NCBI GenBank assembly: GCA_021818715.1 | Contig: JAKATN010000010.1 | Span: 1-43,353, forward strand | Source of the DNA: Thermoplasmata archaeon | GTDB taxonomy: Archaea; Thermoplasmatota; Thermoplasmata; Thermoplasmatales; Thermoplasmataceae | Reading direction: 5' to 3' | DNA: 43,353 bases | Shown: one piece after another, positions 23,392 to 31,391 of the stretch | How the letters are laid out: every line of letters begins with the position of its first letter | Position numbering within the stretch: the stretch's first letter is position 1 | The notes under the pieces: model-generated | Told to the model about the DNA's origin: nothing | Databases searched by the model: none | Seen by the model: the letters and a program-made list of their open reading frames with translations, nothing else | Made by a program: the position numbers and the translations under genes

Positions 23392-24654
23392 ATGGCGATC
23401 AGTGCAGAATGGGAAAAGCTCACCAAGGTGATGATCCACAGGCCAGGCCTTGAGATAGAATATGCAATGTTGTCCCCAAGGTCATTTCTTTTCGAAAGAC
23501 CATTCAACACGGCAAGGGCAAGAAAAGAACATGACGGGCTGGCCGAAACCCTGAGATCGGAAGGGGTGGACGTAATGCACCTCCGGGACACTTACATAAA
23601 GCTTGCCGATTCCAGGAAATCGTTCAGGCGAGCGCTTGAGGAGAAGGTAATAGATAACGTCATGTTTTTCGGCGAAGTAACGGATGTAGCAAAAGCAAGA
23701 AAGGAGTTTGCCAGAAACGCGAGTGATCTGGACTCATCGACGCTTTTTGAGATCCTGACGCTTGAGCCCTCCCTTGATCTAAGAAAATCCACCGATGGCG
23801 GCATAAGCTATCCTACGGTATATTCCAACATCCCACTCGCGAATCTTTATTTCATGAGAGACCAACAGGCCGTGATGCCGGCCGGAATGGTCATTGGTAA
23901 CATGAAGAGCCCCCAGCGGAAGAAGGAGATTGAGATTACAAGTTTTCTCTTTGAGAAAGGCCTGAATTTAGAAGGCATTTTTGCCATAAATGGAGAAGGT
24001 ACCCTGGAAGGCGGGGACTTCATCCCGGCAGGAGATTATGCACTTTTCGGGACTGGAAACCGAACCAACATATCCGGTGTAATGCAGGCAATGAATTCCG
24101 GCCTGCTTCAATTTGACACGATTTACGCAGTTGAGAATCCGGTCTACAAATTCATGGAGCCTTCACCAGACCCGATGGTGAATATGCACCTTGACACCTA
24201 TATTAACTTCCCCTCATCCAGTGCCGTTGTCACTTCTGCAGAGCTCTGCAGGAATGCTGTGGTACAGGTTTTTCACAGGAACGGTGATTTATATGAAAGG
24301 GCTGGTTCGGAAAAACTTATTGACGTAATAAGGGAAAGGGACCTCAATATAATCGATCTGTCCGTGGCCGAACAGTTGAGCTATGCCTCCAACTTCCTCA
24401 CCCTGAGGGATGGCAGGATTCTTGCGATAGATACTGGAAAGGTTATCAGCAGGCTCCTGGAGAGGGATGCATTCAGGGGAAAGACCCTTGATGCAGTAAA
24501 AGATGCTTACAACCGCTCAGGCGGGAAGAATATGTTCCCCTCAGGGAAAGATCTCAGGGAACACGGAATAGATCAGGTAACGCTCGATCTGCAGGAACTC
24601 ACGGGAGGTTATGGCGGTGCGCATTGCATGACCGCTTCGATTGAGCGTATCTGA
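23392..24654 (+). CDS. arcA: Arginine deiminase
   Basis: This 420-aa guanidino-group modifying enzyme converts arginine to citrulline and ammonia. The N-terminus EWEKLTKVMIHRPG and the early RPFNTARARKEHDGLAETL segment are typical of ArcA. The active-site set is visible: FMRDQQAVMP (Asp), EGTLEGGDF (Glu), MHLDTYI (His) and the nucleophile Cys412 in GGAHCMT. It lies 25 bases after NMD3 and ahead of S3ae on the same strand. Ornithine carbamoyltransferase and carbamate kinase are not in the window, so a full deiminase pathway is not shown. Arginine rather than agmatine is favoured by length and the N-terminal motifs. Confidence 0.92.
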   Translation: MAISAEWEKLTKVMIHRPGLEIEYAMLSPRSFLFERPFNTARARKEHDGLAETLRSEGVDVMHLRDTYIKLADSRKSFRRALEEKVIDNVMFFGEVTDVAKARKEFARNASDLDSSTLFEILTLEPSLDLRKSTDGGISYPTVYSNIPLANLYFMRDQQAVMPAGMVIGNMKSPQRKKEIEITSFLFEKGLNLEGIFAINGEGTLEGGDFIPAGDYALFGTGNRTNISGVMQAMNSGLLQFDTIYAVENPVYKFMEPSPDPMVNMHLDTYINFPSSSAVVTSAELCRNAVVQVFHRNGDLYERAGSEKLIDVIRERDLNIIDLSVAEQLSYASNFLTLRDGRILAIDTGKVISRLLERDAFRGKTLDAVKDAYNRSGGKNMFPSGKDLREHGIDQVTLDLQELTGGYGGAHCMTASIERI

Positions 24655-24663
24655 AGGGAAAGG

Positions 24664-24673
24664 TTTAATTTTA
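24664..24673 (+). promoter_or_regulatory. TATA-like box of S3ae
   Basis: TTTAATTTTA lies about 55 bases before the S3ae ATG. Transcription from near 24694 would carry a leader with GAGGG shortly before the ATG, so S3ae probably has its own promoter. Confidence 0.4.
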
Positions 24674-24725
24674 GACCACCATTCCCATCGTACTTCCAGT
24701 GCGCGTTTGGCGCTAGAGGGATTAA

Positions 24726-25364
24726 ATGGCCTCAGAAAAATCACAGAAAAAGGGAAAGGACAAGTGGAAAGAGAAAACATGGTTCACAATTGCAGCACCG
24801 CCGTTCATGGGCGGAAAAGAGATAGTCAAATGCCCTGGAGCCTCACCTGAGGTCATGGTCGGGAGGAGAGTGGAAGTTCCGGTATCAGACCTGACTGGTA
24901 ACGTGAAGAAGGGAAACACCAAGGCTATTTTCAAGATTGTATCCTGCAACGGACTAGAATGCCAGACCACTTTCGATGGCCACTACGTTGGGGACGATTA
25001 CATAAGGAGACTCGTTCGAAGGAGGAAGGACAGGATAGATATTATTGTGAAGGACGCGACCAAGGACGGGTACGGTTTCGTGATCAAGGCAGTGATAGTG
25101 ATAGATGGAAAATTGAACGCCTCGAAGCTGGCCAGCATCAGAAAAGGTTCAGATGAATTCCTTAGGAATAAGATAAGAAGCCTTTCACTTGGCGAACTTT
25201 CAAATTACGTAATTGGCGATGAAATTACCTCCGACCTGATATCTGTCAGCCGGCATATATTCCCCCTCAGAAAGGTGGAAATCCGAAAAACGGAAAATCA
25301 TGGCCCTATTGCTCAGGTAGCCGAGACAAGGCAGGACATAGAAGAACCTCAGGCTCCGGCATAA
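24726..25364 (+). CDS. rps3ae: Ribosomal protein S3ae
   Basis: This 212-aa small-subunit protein is archaeal/eukaryotic specific. The N-terminal KDKWKEKTWFTIAAPPFMGGKE and the VGRRVEVPVSDLTGN segment are diagnostic. So is the central FDGHYVGDDYIRRLVRRRKDRIDI (split by the sheet). The C-terminal IFPLRKVEIRKTE follows, then a variable tail. A nine-T run after the stop ends the transcript just before the tRNA-Met gene. Confidence 0.95.
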   Translation: MASEKSQKKGKDKWKEKTWFTIAAPPFMGGKEIVKCPGASPEVMVGRRVEVPVSDLTGNVKKGNTKAIFKIVSCNGLECQTTFDGHYVGDDYIRRLVRRRKDRIDIIVKDATKDGYGFVIKAVIVIDGKLNASKLASIRKGSDEFLRNKIRSLSLGELSNYVIGDEITSDLISVSRHIFPLRKVEIRKTENHGPIAQVAETRQDIEEPQAPA

Positions 25365-25370
25365 CCTGTC

Positions 25371-25379
25371 TTTTTTTTT
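25371..25379 (+). terminator. Oligo-T terminator after S3ae
   Basis: Nine consecutive T residues begin 7 bases after the S3ae stop and end 2 bases before the tRNA-Met. Archaeal RNA polymerase terminates at such runs. Confidence 0.7.
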
Positions 25380-25381
25380 GA

Positions 25382-25471
25382 GCCGGGGTGGCTCAGTTGG
25401 TAGAGCGTCGGACTCATATGCCGGAAGGCTGAGAGATCCGAAGGTCTCGGGTTCGATCCCCGATCCCGGCA
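25382..25471 (+). tRNA. Elongator tRNA-Met (CAT) with a 17-nt bulge-helix-bulge intron
   Basis: The exons give acceptor stem GCCGGGG/TCCCGGC, D arm GCTC/GAGC, anticodon stem TCGGA/TCCGA and the T arm with GGTTCGATCC. The loop CTCATA plus A carries anticodon CAT. The intron occupies 25419-25435, after position 37. The precursor folds as a perfect bulge-helix-bulge: a 4-bp helix CTCA/TGAG lies between the 3-nt bulges TAT and AGA, and a GCC-GGAA-GGC hairpin closes the intron. The acceptor sequence fits the archaeal elongator rather than the initiator or tRNA-Ile2, though those share the anticodon. G26 is present; CCA is not encoded. Confidence 0.93.
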
Positions 25472-25709
25472 CTTATGCGATTATGAAGATTAAATGCTTT
25501 CGGCTGATCATCTTTACACAGGTATTGTTCAGCACATGATCTACACTTTTTCATCATGTCACAAATACAAATATTTATAAAGCAAATATTAAATAAACTT
25601 ATCGCAGCAGAGATATTTGTGCATAATCATATTATTAAAATAATAGTAATCTATTAAATTATTTGTATATAATTAGATAAATTAATAACTGCTGGACCGA
25701 TCCGAACCC
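25472..25709. other. AT-rich gap with candidate promoters upstream of the tiny peptide gene
   Basis: No protein gene is seen. The stretch is very A/T rich, with TATA-like ATATTTATAAAG (about 25570-25581) and TTTGTATATAATTAG (about 25660-25674) on the plus strand. Arms CACAAATA (25560-25567) and TATTTGTG (25614-25621) form an 8-bp inverted repeat around the first TATA element. ATTATT-AA-AATAAT occurs near 25629-25642. The second TATA is well placed for transcription from about 25693, just before the small reading frame at 25710. Confidence 0.4.
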
Positions 25710-25793
25710 ATGGAAATATTAATTGAAAAAAATGAAGAGGAGGTGTTAAAGCCCATGACCGGCCCAATCGGTGGTGGATCACCAATTTTCTAA
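25710..25793 (+). CDS. Candidate tiny gene: 27-aa (or 12-aa) peptide ending GPIGGGSPIF
   Basis: An ATG at 25710 opens a 27-codon frame. It encodes a 15-residue acidic first half (four Glu in EKNEEE) followed by MTGPIGGGSPIF. An in-frame ATG at 25755 would make the 12-residue end alone; it is preceded, 9 bases upstream, by GAGGAGGTG (25737-25745), a near-perfect Shine-Dalgarno. A TATA element about 45 bases before 25710 supports transcription. The stop lies 5 bases from the stop of the convergent TPR gene, with an MFS transporter beyond. An acidic leader plus Gly/Pro-rich tail looks like a peptide precursor, but no family is recognised. The frame could also be fortuitous. Confidence 0.35.
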   Translation: MEILIEKNEEEVLKPMTGPIGGGSPIF

Positions 25794-25798
25794 GCGCT

Positions 25799-27121
25799 TC
25801 AGTAGTCGCCCATGAACATCTTAGTCATGCTGTTAAACTCTTTAATATAATCAGGTGAACGCAGCCAGGAGATTATTTTGTCCCTGGTCTGCCTGATTAA
25901 CAACGGATCATATTTCTGTATTTTCATCACCTTGAAAATTTCAGTAAAATGGCCGATCATCTCATTCTTGAGATGCACAATATTTTCATTTCTTGTGGTC
26001 AGGAGTCTTTCAAGAGCCCATTCAAGCCCTGTTTTGTCCTTTGTTGCTATATAGTAATTGCAGAACGCCGTATAGACTGCTGCCAGATGATTGATATCGT
26101 TCGATTTGGAAAAATACCCGTTCGCTTCCTCAAGCGCCTTAATATCATAGTTACCTGTGTTTCGCAGGGCGTTAAGGGAAACTATGCCAAGTCTGGACAG
26201 GTGAAAAACTACCCCATTTCCAGTTACCCGCGAAAGATCAAGGGCACTCTGGAAGTTATCCAGTGAATCCTGGTACCTGTCCACAGCTTTCATAATCAGG
26301 GCCTTATACATGTAGGCATACTGCAGCAGGAAATCCTCTCTGAGATTGCTCAACAGATTTATTCCGTCCTCTATGCTGTTTGTGGCCTCCCATATTCTTC
26401 CCGACTTAAGCATTGACAGCGCTATATTGAGCTTCACCTTGGCAATTCCCGGCCTGTAATCGATTTCCGTATATTCCGATAGGGCATGTTCAAAATTTTC
26501 AATCGCTTTTTCGAGTTCACCAAGCCAGCTATGATAATTCCCAAGGCCCATGTAAGAATTCGCAACGCAAAGATGGTCATCCATGGCAGCAGCCTCCTGC
26601 AAGGCCTTCTTGAAGTATCTTGGTAATAGCTGGTTCTGCCCGGAATAGAATGCCTCTATCCCTTTCAGACGGTAATACCTCCCGAGGTTAAGTGAGTAGA
26701 ATTCCTGCTTCCTGAGGTCGTCAATGATCTTTATCGTCAGGAGTGACTCATCGATTTTGCCTGATTCATAATAACCGGAAGCCAGTTCAACTTCGTAATT
26801 TGCAAAATCCTTTTTTGGGTTTGAAACTTTTCTGATCTCCCTGCAGGCTTCGGTAAATAATGGGTTTTCTTCATCCTCCCCGTGAACCAGTACAGGAATT
26901 GGCGTGCCTGAATTTTCAGAATATAACAGGACTCCGTTCTCTGCTTTCTCCAATCTTGCATAGCCAAGATACCTGAGCACCTCCATGCAGCGCAGCTTTT
27001 CATCATGGCAACTGCCATAACCGGATTCTTTCCCGGCTGGCTCAAGAGATTTGAGCCTTTCGCAAATGGAATTGAGTGCATCGGACGCTTCGACGATCAA
27101 TGTCAGTATATATAAAAGCAT
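25799..27121 (-). CDS. Tetratricopeptide-repeat protein, 440 aa
   Basis: This cytoplasmic protein has residues from about 105 to 430 forming TPR-like helical pairs. The clearest are near 187-220 (YMGLGNYHSWLGELEKAIENF then EHALSEYTE) and near 267-297 (YMYKALIMKAVDRYQDSLDNF). The first 80 residues differ. A helix plus strand segment (EVLRYLGYARLEKAENGVLLYS, split at 46-67) could be a degenerate winged helix, but it is not convincing. The ATG at 27121 fits a TATA-like TTAATAAA about 22 bases upstream; another TATA-like run overlaps codons 2-6, so a later start is possible. It is tail-to-tail with the tiny peptide gene and downstream of the MFS gene. TPR proteins bind peptides or partners; this one's ligand is unknown. 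Confidence 0.8.
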   Translation of the reverse strand: MLLYILTLIVEASDALNSICERLKSLEPAGKESGYGSCHDEKLRCMEVLRYLGYARLEKAENGVLLYSENSGTPIPVLVHGEDEENPLFTEACREIRKVSNPKKDFANYEVELASGYYESGKIDESLLTIKIIDDLRKQEFYSLNLGRYYRLKGIEAFYSGQNQLLPRYFKKALQEAAAMDDHLCVANSYMGLGNYHSWLGELEKAIENFEHALSEYTEIDYRPGIAKVKLNIALSMLKSGRIWEATNSIEDGINLLSNLREDFLLQYAYMYKALIMKAVDRYQDSLDNFQSALDLSRVTGNGVVFHLSRLGIVSLNALRNTGNYDIKALEEANGYFSKSNDINHLAAVYTAFCNYYIATKDKTGLEWALERLLTTRNENIVHLKNEMIGHFTEIFKVMKIQKYDPLLIRQTRDKIISWLRSPDYIKEFNSMTKMFMGDY

Positions 27122-27230
27122 TAATTAAGCGTTACAGTTTATTAAAAATATTATTGTATCCTGATAACGGAATATCCGCTTCAGACCATAACTTGTACGG
27201 GGTTCTAACACTACCCGTTAGACAGGAATA

Positions 27231-28442
27231 TCATGCGGCCAGTTTTGGTATCAGGAGTGAAGTTATGACTGAAGCGACTGAAACTACTACAACCACCGCC
27301 CAGACCATAAGTCTGTCTGCCAGATAGAGAAAAGTCAGCGGTAAAAGAGCGACGGCGGAAAAGGTGCCGATCGTCAATCTCTGAACCCCCCCGAACATTC
27401 CGCGGTTTTCTTTGCCGATCGCTTTCACGTCGTAGGAAAGTATCCCGGCGGAAAAAATTGGGTTGGTCGAAGACGAAAACACTGAAAGGATTATAAGCAG
27501 TTTACTGTCGAGAAAGACTGCTGCCAGAAGTATGGAGTATGTGAGCACATCGTTGAGCGCCATGTATACATAACTTTTTCTTCCCAGATCCAGGCCGCGG
27601 GCCATCAGCCTTTCGCCTATTCTTGAAAATGCAGCCCCAAGGACAAAGGCTGTGGCAAGAGCAGCAAAAAGATATTCAAGCCCAACTCCCGCGTACTCTC
27701 CAGAAAGCAGGTAAAAGTATGTGAAAGTCAATGTTCCGACGGTCATAAGCGCCTTGGTGATGACTATCGATGCCACTGCGTTTCCCTTTGCCTTCATCAC
27801 CCTCATGCTCTCCCGGAAGCCTGGCCTTGGGACTGAATTCATTTCAACAATCAGCCTGTTCCTTTCTTTTCTATGAAGCATGGAAAATACCCAGATGCTG
27901 ACCAAGAAGAGTATTGTGCCCGAAGCCAGATAGACTATACCAAGGTCGTTGGACAGTGCCGCCGTAAGCAGCACCACGAATGAAAAGGCAGATCCAATCA
28001 GCTCCAGGGCGTTAATTCTTGAATAGCTGGCACCCAGCATCTCCCTGGAAACTGACTTGGATACGAAGACGTTCAAAGATGATCTGAAAAAGCCCTCAAA
28101 AACGATCAGTGCTATAATGACTATTGGGACGGTTACCAGAAGCAGAAAATGCTGATTCGCCACCGAATATATGGCAACTATGCCTAGCGAATAGACAATG
28201 GCGCCGTAAAACATCATAGAGAAGGAATGCCCCTTATCATTCATCCTCCCCACATAAACGGCGCTGACAATGGATAAGCCCTGTCCAAGGGAAAGTCCCA
28301 ACCCGGCATAATAAATAGGCACAGAATATGCCTCCAGGAACAGGAAGACGGTGTACGAAAACATGCTGACGCAGAATGAGATAAGCATATTGACGGCTGA
28401 GAGATCGGTTACAAACGGGCTGACCTTCCCCTCAACTGCCAT
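27231..28442 (-). CDS. MFS transporter, 12 membrane segments
   Basis: This 403-aa integral membrane protein has about twelve hydrophobic segments in two halves, separated by a basic loop near 190-215 (MLHRKERNRLIVEMNS). The loop after the second helix contains VYVGRMNDKGHS, close to the MFS motif A pattern (GxxxDRxGxR-like). This supports the Major Facilitator Superfamily. The substrate is not predictable. A TATA-like TTTTTAAGCG lies about 26 bases upstream. It lies upstream of the TPR gene on the same strand, with 109 bases between, so the two may be functionally linked. The direction of transport is unknown. Confidence 0.8.
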   Translation of the reverse strand: MAVEGKVSPFVTDLSAVNMLISFCVSMFSYTVFLFLEAYSVPIYYAGLGLSLGQGLSIVSAVYVGRMNDKGHSFSMMFYGAIVYSLGIVAIYSVANQHFLLLVTVPIVIIALIVFEGFFRSSLNVFVSKSVSREMLGASYSRINALELIGSAFSFVVLLTAALSNDLGIVYLASGTILFLVSIWVFSMLHRKERNRLIVEMNSVPRPGFRESMRVMKAKGNAVASIVITKALMTVGTLTFTYFYLLSGEYAGVGLEYLFAALATAFVLGAAFSRIGERLMARGLDLGRKSYVYMALNDVLTYSILLAAVFLDSKLLIILSVFSSSTNPIFSAGILSYDVKAIGKENRGMFGGVQRLTIGTFSAVALLPLTFLYLADRLMVWAVVVVVSVASVITSLLIPKLAA

Positions 28443-28711
28443 TTCGGAACTAAAATGAAAACGCTTAAAAACTTATTCCTGCGTGCAATCTATCAGCTAA
28501 GGCAGTCAAAAGATAAATGTGAATTTTCGCCATCAGCAGGGATCCTACCCCTGAAAACTACATGCTGGGTATCGGAATGGAACTGCAATCACATTCAGAA
28601 TTGCTGTACTGAATGCCGATTCTGACCACAGACACCATATTCACGCCTCAATCAGTGCCATAAGCCGGGGAAGATAGATGGTTGATAAAATCGAGCGTTT
28701 TATGCATTAAG
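28443..28711. other. Gap between the MFS and AlkA genes
   Basis: No gene is seen. It contains the MFS promoter and a 7-bp inverted repeat CATTCAG/CTGAATG at 28592-28615. That repeat may belong to the end of the alkA transcript, but it lacks a T run. Confidence 0.35.
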
Positions 28712-29362
28712 TCAAGATGGCTGGAGTAATTTCGTGTTCTCGCTCTTCCAAAGCATAAGTGTACCGATAGTCCTGTAAGGAGCCCAATTAAGGGCAATTC
28801 TTTGCATCTTCTTCTCCGTCAGTTCTCCCCTGAAAGCATAATGCTTCTCCATGGCCCTTTTTATTCCAAGGTCCCCGGAGGGAAAAACGTCAAGCCTTCC
28901 CAGCGTGAAGATCAAAAACATCTGGGCAGTCCAGATGCCAATCCCCTTTACTTCTGTCAATTCCTCTATCACGGTACTGTCATCCTTGAATGAGATTTCG
29001 CGCAAATTGAGTGCACCCGATTTAACCCTTTCAGACAGATCCAGGATATAGGAGATTTTCTGCCTGGACAGTCCCGCGTTCTTCATCTGATCATGGGAAA
29101 GGGACATTATCCTGTCCGGTGAAAGCACGCCGCCGGTCTCACTTAGCAGTTTTAAAAATATTGCCGCTGCTGCCTTCCCAGTCACCTGCTGATACACCAT
29201 GGATTCGACCAGATCGCTAAAAGGATCGCTCCCCTGCGGGATTTGGCAAACGCCTACCCTTTCTACCAGTGCCGCCATTATCCGGTCCTTCGCTGATATC
29301 TCACTCAACGCAAGTTCCACATCCTTCGGTGTGAAAAACCGCCCTGCCCTTCCTGGTTGCAT
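28712..29362 (-). CDS. DNA-3-methyladenine glycosylase (AlkA-type, HhH-GPD)
   Basis: This 216-aa base-excision repair glycosylase has a helix-hairpin-helix LTEVKGIGIWTAQMF (135-149), followed by the GPD motif FPSGDLGI with catalytic Asp164. No lysine sits at the position used by bifunctional glycosylase/lyases, so it should be monofunctional. The segment DPFSDLVESMVYQQVTGKAA (46-65) is typical of AlkA-like enzymes. It is shorter than E. coli AlkA, lacking the N-terminal domain, like many archaeal members. The probable promoter contains a perfect palindrome between the TATA box and the start codon, suggesting regulation. Substrate range cannot be told from the sequence. Confidence 0.92.
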   Translation of the reverse strand: MQPGRAGRFFTPKDVELALSEISAKDRIMAALVERVGVCQIPQGSDPFSDLVESMVYQQVTGKAAAAIFLKLLSETGGVLSPDRIMSLSHDQMKNAGLSRQKISYILDLSERVKSGALNLREISFKDDSTVIEELTEVKGIGIWTAQMFLIFTLGRLDVFPSGDLGIKRAMEKHYAFRGELTEKKMQRIALNWAPYRTIGTLMLWKSENTKLLQPS

Positions 29363-29366
29363 GTTT

Positions 29367-29381
29367 GGAAGTAATACTTCC
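29367..29381 (-). promoter_or_regulatory. Palindromic operator candidate in the alkA core promoter
   Basis: GGAAGTA-A-TACTTCC is a perfect 15-bp palindrome beginning 4 bases upstream of the alkA ATG. TATA-like CATATAATAAAC (minus strand, about 29382-29393) lies immediately beyond it. If transcription starts at the ATG, the palindrome covers roughly -5 to -19, a position where a bound protein would block polymerase. The match alone is near chance level for 43 kb; the location is what makes it suggestive. Confidence 0.45.
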
Positions 29382-29627
29382 GTTTATTATATGATGACCG
29401 AAATTGAAAGGTTATTTCAGGTCGATCCATCATTTGCCGGCCAGACTTATCCGAAGGTTGCCTGCCTGGTTCTTTGCACCGCATCCGAATCTTTGCGAAG
29501 ATTTGCGAAAAAGATGGGCTCGAGATGAACTTATCTTTGTTTCAATTGCATTGTTACTGAAATGGCCTTTCGACTCCAGTATTGTATCAATGCGAACTGT
29601 TATTTCCGATCTTGATGTTCACATTCT

Positions 29628-31391
29628 ATGCAAAGCCCGGAAGACGCGTACAAATTAAGGATCGCCTCAGATCTCTCGGTAAACGATGGCTTCGTTGTCT
29701 TCACCATCACCTGGATAGAGAATGGTGAGTATGAATCCTCCATTTACCGATTTGATGGAGAAACGCTTGATCGTCTGACATTTGGAAATCATGAGAGAAT
29801 GCCGCTTTATCACGATGGATCGTTATACTATATATCCTACAGTAAGGACAGGGAAAGATTGATCAAACTGGAACCTTTAAAGGAACCAAGAGAAATTTAC
29901 TGGAACAGATCAATTACCAAATACCAGCCTAGCAGCAAAGGGGTTCTCGCAATTGTTTCAGACCCCTTTGATCCAAACGATCCGCTGGCGACTGAGAGGA
30001 TCAAATACAGATTTGATTCTAGGGGATTTTTGCGAAAGAAGAACAAGCTTGTTCTAATAGGAGAGAAGACAGAAACCCTGGTGGAGGGGGATTTTGACGT
30101 TACGGACGTTTCTTCCCAGGGGGAAAAGATCATATTTTCCTCTACCGAGAATGACGACGACCACGAGTTGCATGACATTTATTCCCTGGATGCTGATAGC
30201 AAGGCGATTTCCAGGATAACAGAAGGAAGTGGGAACGTGAGCGCAATCTGCCTCTCCCCGGAAGGGAGGGTGGCATACGTGGGACACAGACGGGGGTATA
30301 TCCCCTGGGCGGTTGATAAATTGATGTTTCCAGAAACGGATACGGCGGTTGAAATCGGCATGAACGCGTCCAGCAGCGTGCTGTCAGATTTGTTTGTTTC
30401 TGATGCTCAAAAACTTCTCTACGATTCCGGAAAGTATTACCTCATTGGCCAGACAGGCGGTTCTGCATCCATTTTCAGTTACGACGGGACTGTGGAAAGA
30501 GTAACTGATCTCGGACTGGCAGTCAGGGAATTTTCTGTAAAGTCTGGAAAACTTGCCTATGTTTATACCTCGCCGGAAAAGCCATCTGTGATCTTCTTTG
30601 GAAAGGAACTTGATCTTAATCCTGAAATCAAAGGCGCAACTCCGCATCGTTTAGAATTGGAAGGAAAAGATGCCTGGCTGCTTCTGTCCGACAGGAAAAG
30701 TCCGAATGTTCTCTCCATACATGGTGGCCCGCATTCTGCCTACGGATATGCTTACTCAATCGAATTTAATTTCCTTGCCCAGAACGGATTCAACGTCATT
30801 TTTGGAAATCCAGCTGGAAGCGGAGGATACGGCGAAGATTTTGCCAGGGAATGTGTAGGAGACTGGTGTGGCAAGGACTTCAATGATCAGATGTCATTTA
30901 TGGAAAAAGCAAAAGCAAAATATTCTCTTGAGGGGCCGTTCGCAGTGACAGGCGGCTCCTACGGTGGTTTCATGATCAACGCAATAATCACTAAGACGGA
31001 TATTTTCAGGTGCGCAATCCCGGAAAGGTCTATATCGAATCTGATGAGCATGTGCGGAACCAGCGATATCGGGTTCTATTTTAACCCCCTGGAGCTTGGT
31101 GTGGAAGACCCCTGGAGCAGCGAAGGGATCGAAAGGCTGATGCAGTTATCTCCTATTTATAATGTCAAGAAGGTAAGAACCCCAACAATGTTCGTTGAAG
31201 GTGAGGAGGATTACAGGTGCCCGATTGAGCAGGCAGAGCAGATGTACACTGCACTTCGCGTAATGGGCGTGCCATCCATGCTTGTGAGATATCAGGGCGA
31301 CTCTCATGAGCATGCAAGAAGGGGAAAACCAAAAAATATGCTGGACAGGTTGGACAGAAAGCTGAAGTGGTTCAAAAAATACTGCGTCTAG
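29628..31391 (+). CDS. S9-family serine peptidase (acylaminoacyl-peptidase/prolyl oligopeptidase-like)
   Basis: This 587-aa cytoplasmic peptidase has an N-terminal beta-propeller-like region of about 340 residues. An alpha/beta hydrolase domain begins near 355 (SIHGGPHSAYGYAY). The catalytic triad is visible: Ser444 in GGSYGGFM, Asp528 in EGEEDYRCP and His560 in DSHEHAR. The NPAGSGGYGEDFA segment is also typical of acylaminoacyl-peptidases. There is no signal peptide, so it should act on imported or intracellular peptides, consistent with the amino-acid-catabolic enzymes in the window. The start ATG at 29628 follows a weak A/T element. It stands alone, followed by a gap of 660 bases. Confidence 0.92.
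   Translation: MQSPEDAYKLRIASDLSVNDGFVVFTITWIENGEYESSIYRFDGETLDRLTFGNHERMPLYHDGSLYYISYSKDRERLIKLEPLKEPREIYWNRSITKYQPSSKGVLAIVSDPFDPNDPLATERIKYRFDSRGFLRKKNKLVLIGEKTETLVEGDFDVTDVSSQGEKIIFSSTENDDDHELHDIYSLDADSKAISRITEGSGNVSAICLSPEGRVAYVGHRRGYIPWAVDKLMFPETDTAVEIGMNASSSVLSDLFVSDAQKLLYDSGKYYLIGQTGGSASIFSYDGTVERVTDLGLAVREFSVKSGKLAYVYTSPEKPSVIFFGKELDLNPEIKGATPHRLELEGKDAWLLLSDRKSPNVLSIHGGPHSAYGYAYSIEFNFLAQNGFNVIFGNPAGSGGYGEDFARECVGDWCGKDFNDQMSFMEKAKAKYSLEGPFAVTGGSYGGFMINAIITKTDIFRCAIPERSISNLMSMCGTSDIGFYFNPLELGVEDPWSSEGIERLMQLSPIYNVKKVRTPTMFVEGEEDYRCPIEQAEQMYTALRVMGVPSMLVRYQGDSHEHARRGKPKNMLDRLDRKLKWFKKYCV

Noticed and set aside
27203-27224. Overlapping short inverted repeats after the MFS stop (TCTAAC/GTTAGA and ACGGG/CCCGT)
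   Set aside because: The arms are short with no T run; too weak to call a terminator or operator.
29390-29396. ATGATGA resembling a box C of a C/D guide RNA
   Set aside because: No CUGA box D was found at suitable spacing.
29199-29627. Plus-strand frames around the alkA start
   Set aside because: They are shadows of alkA or low-quality frames in its upstream region.
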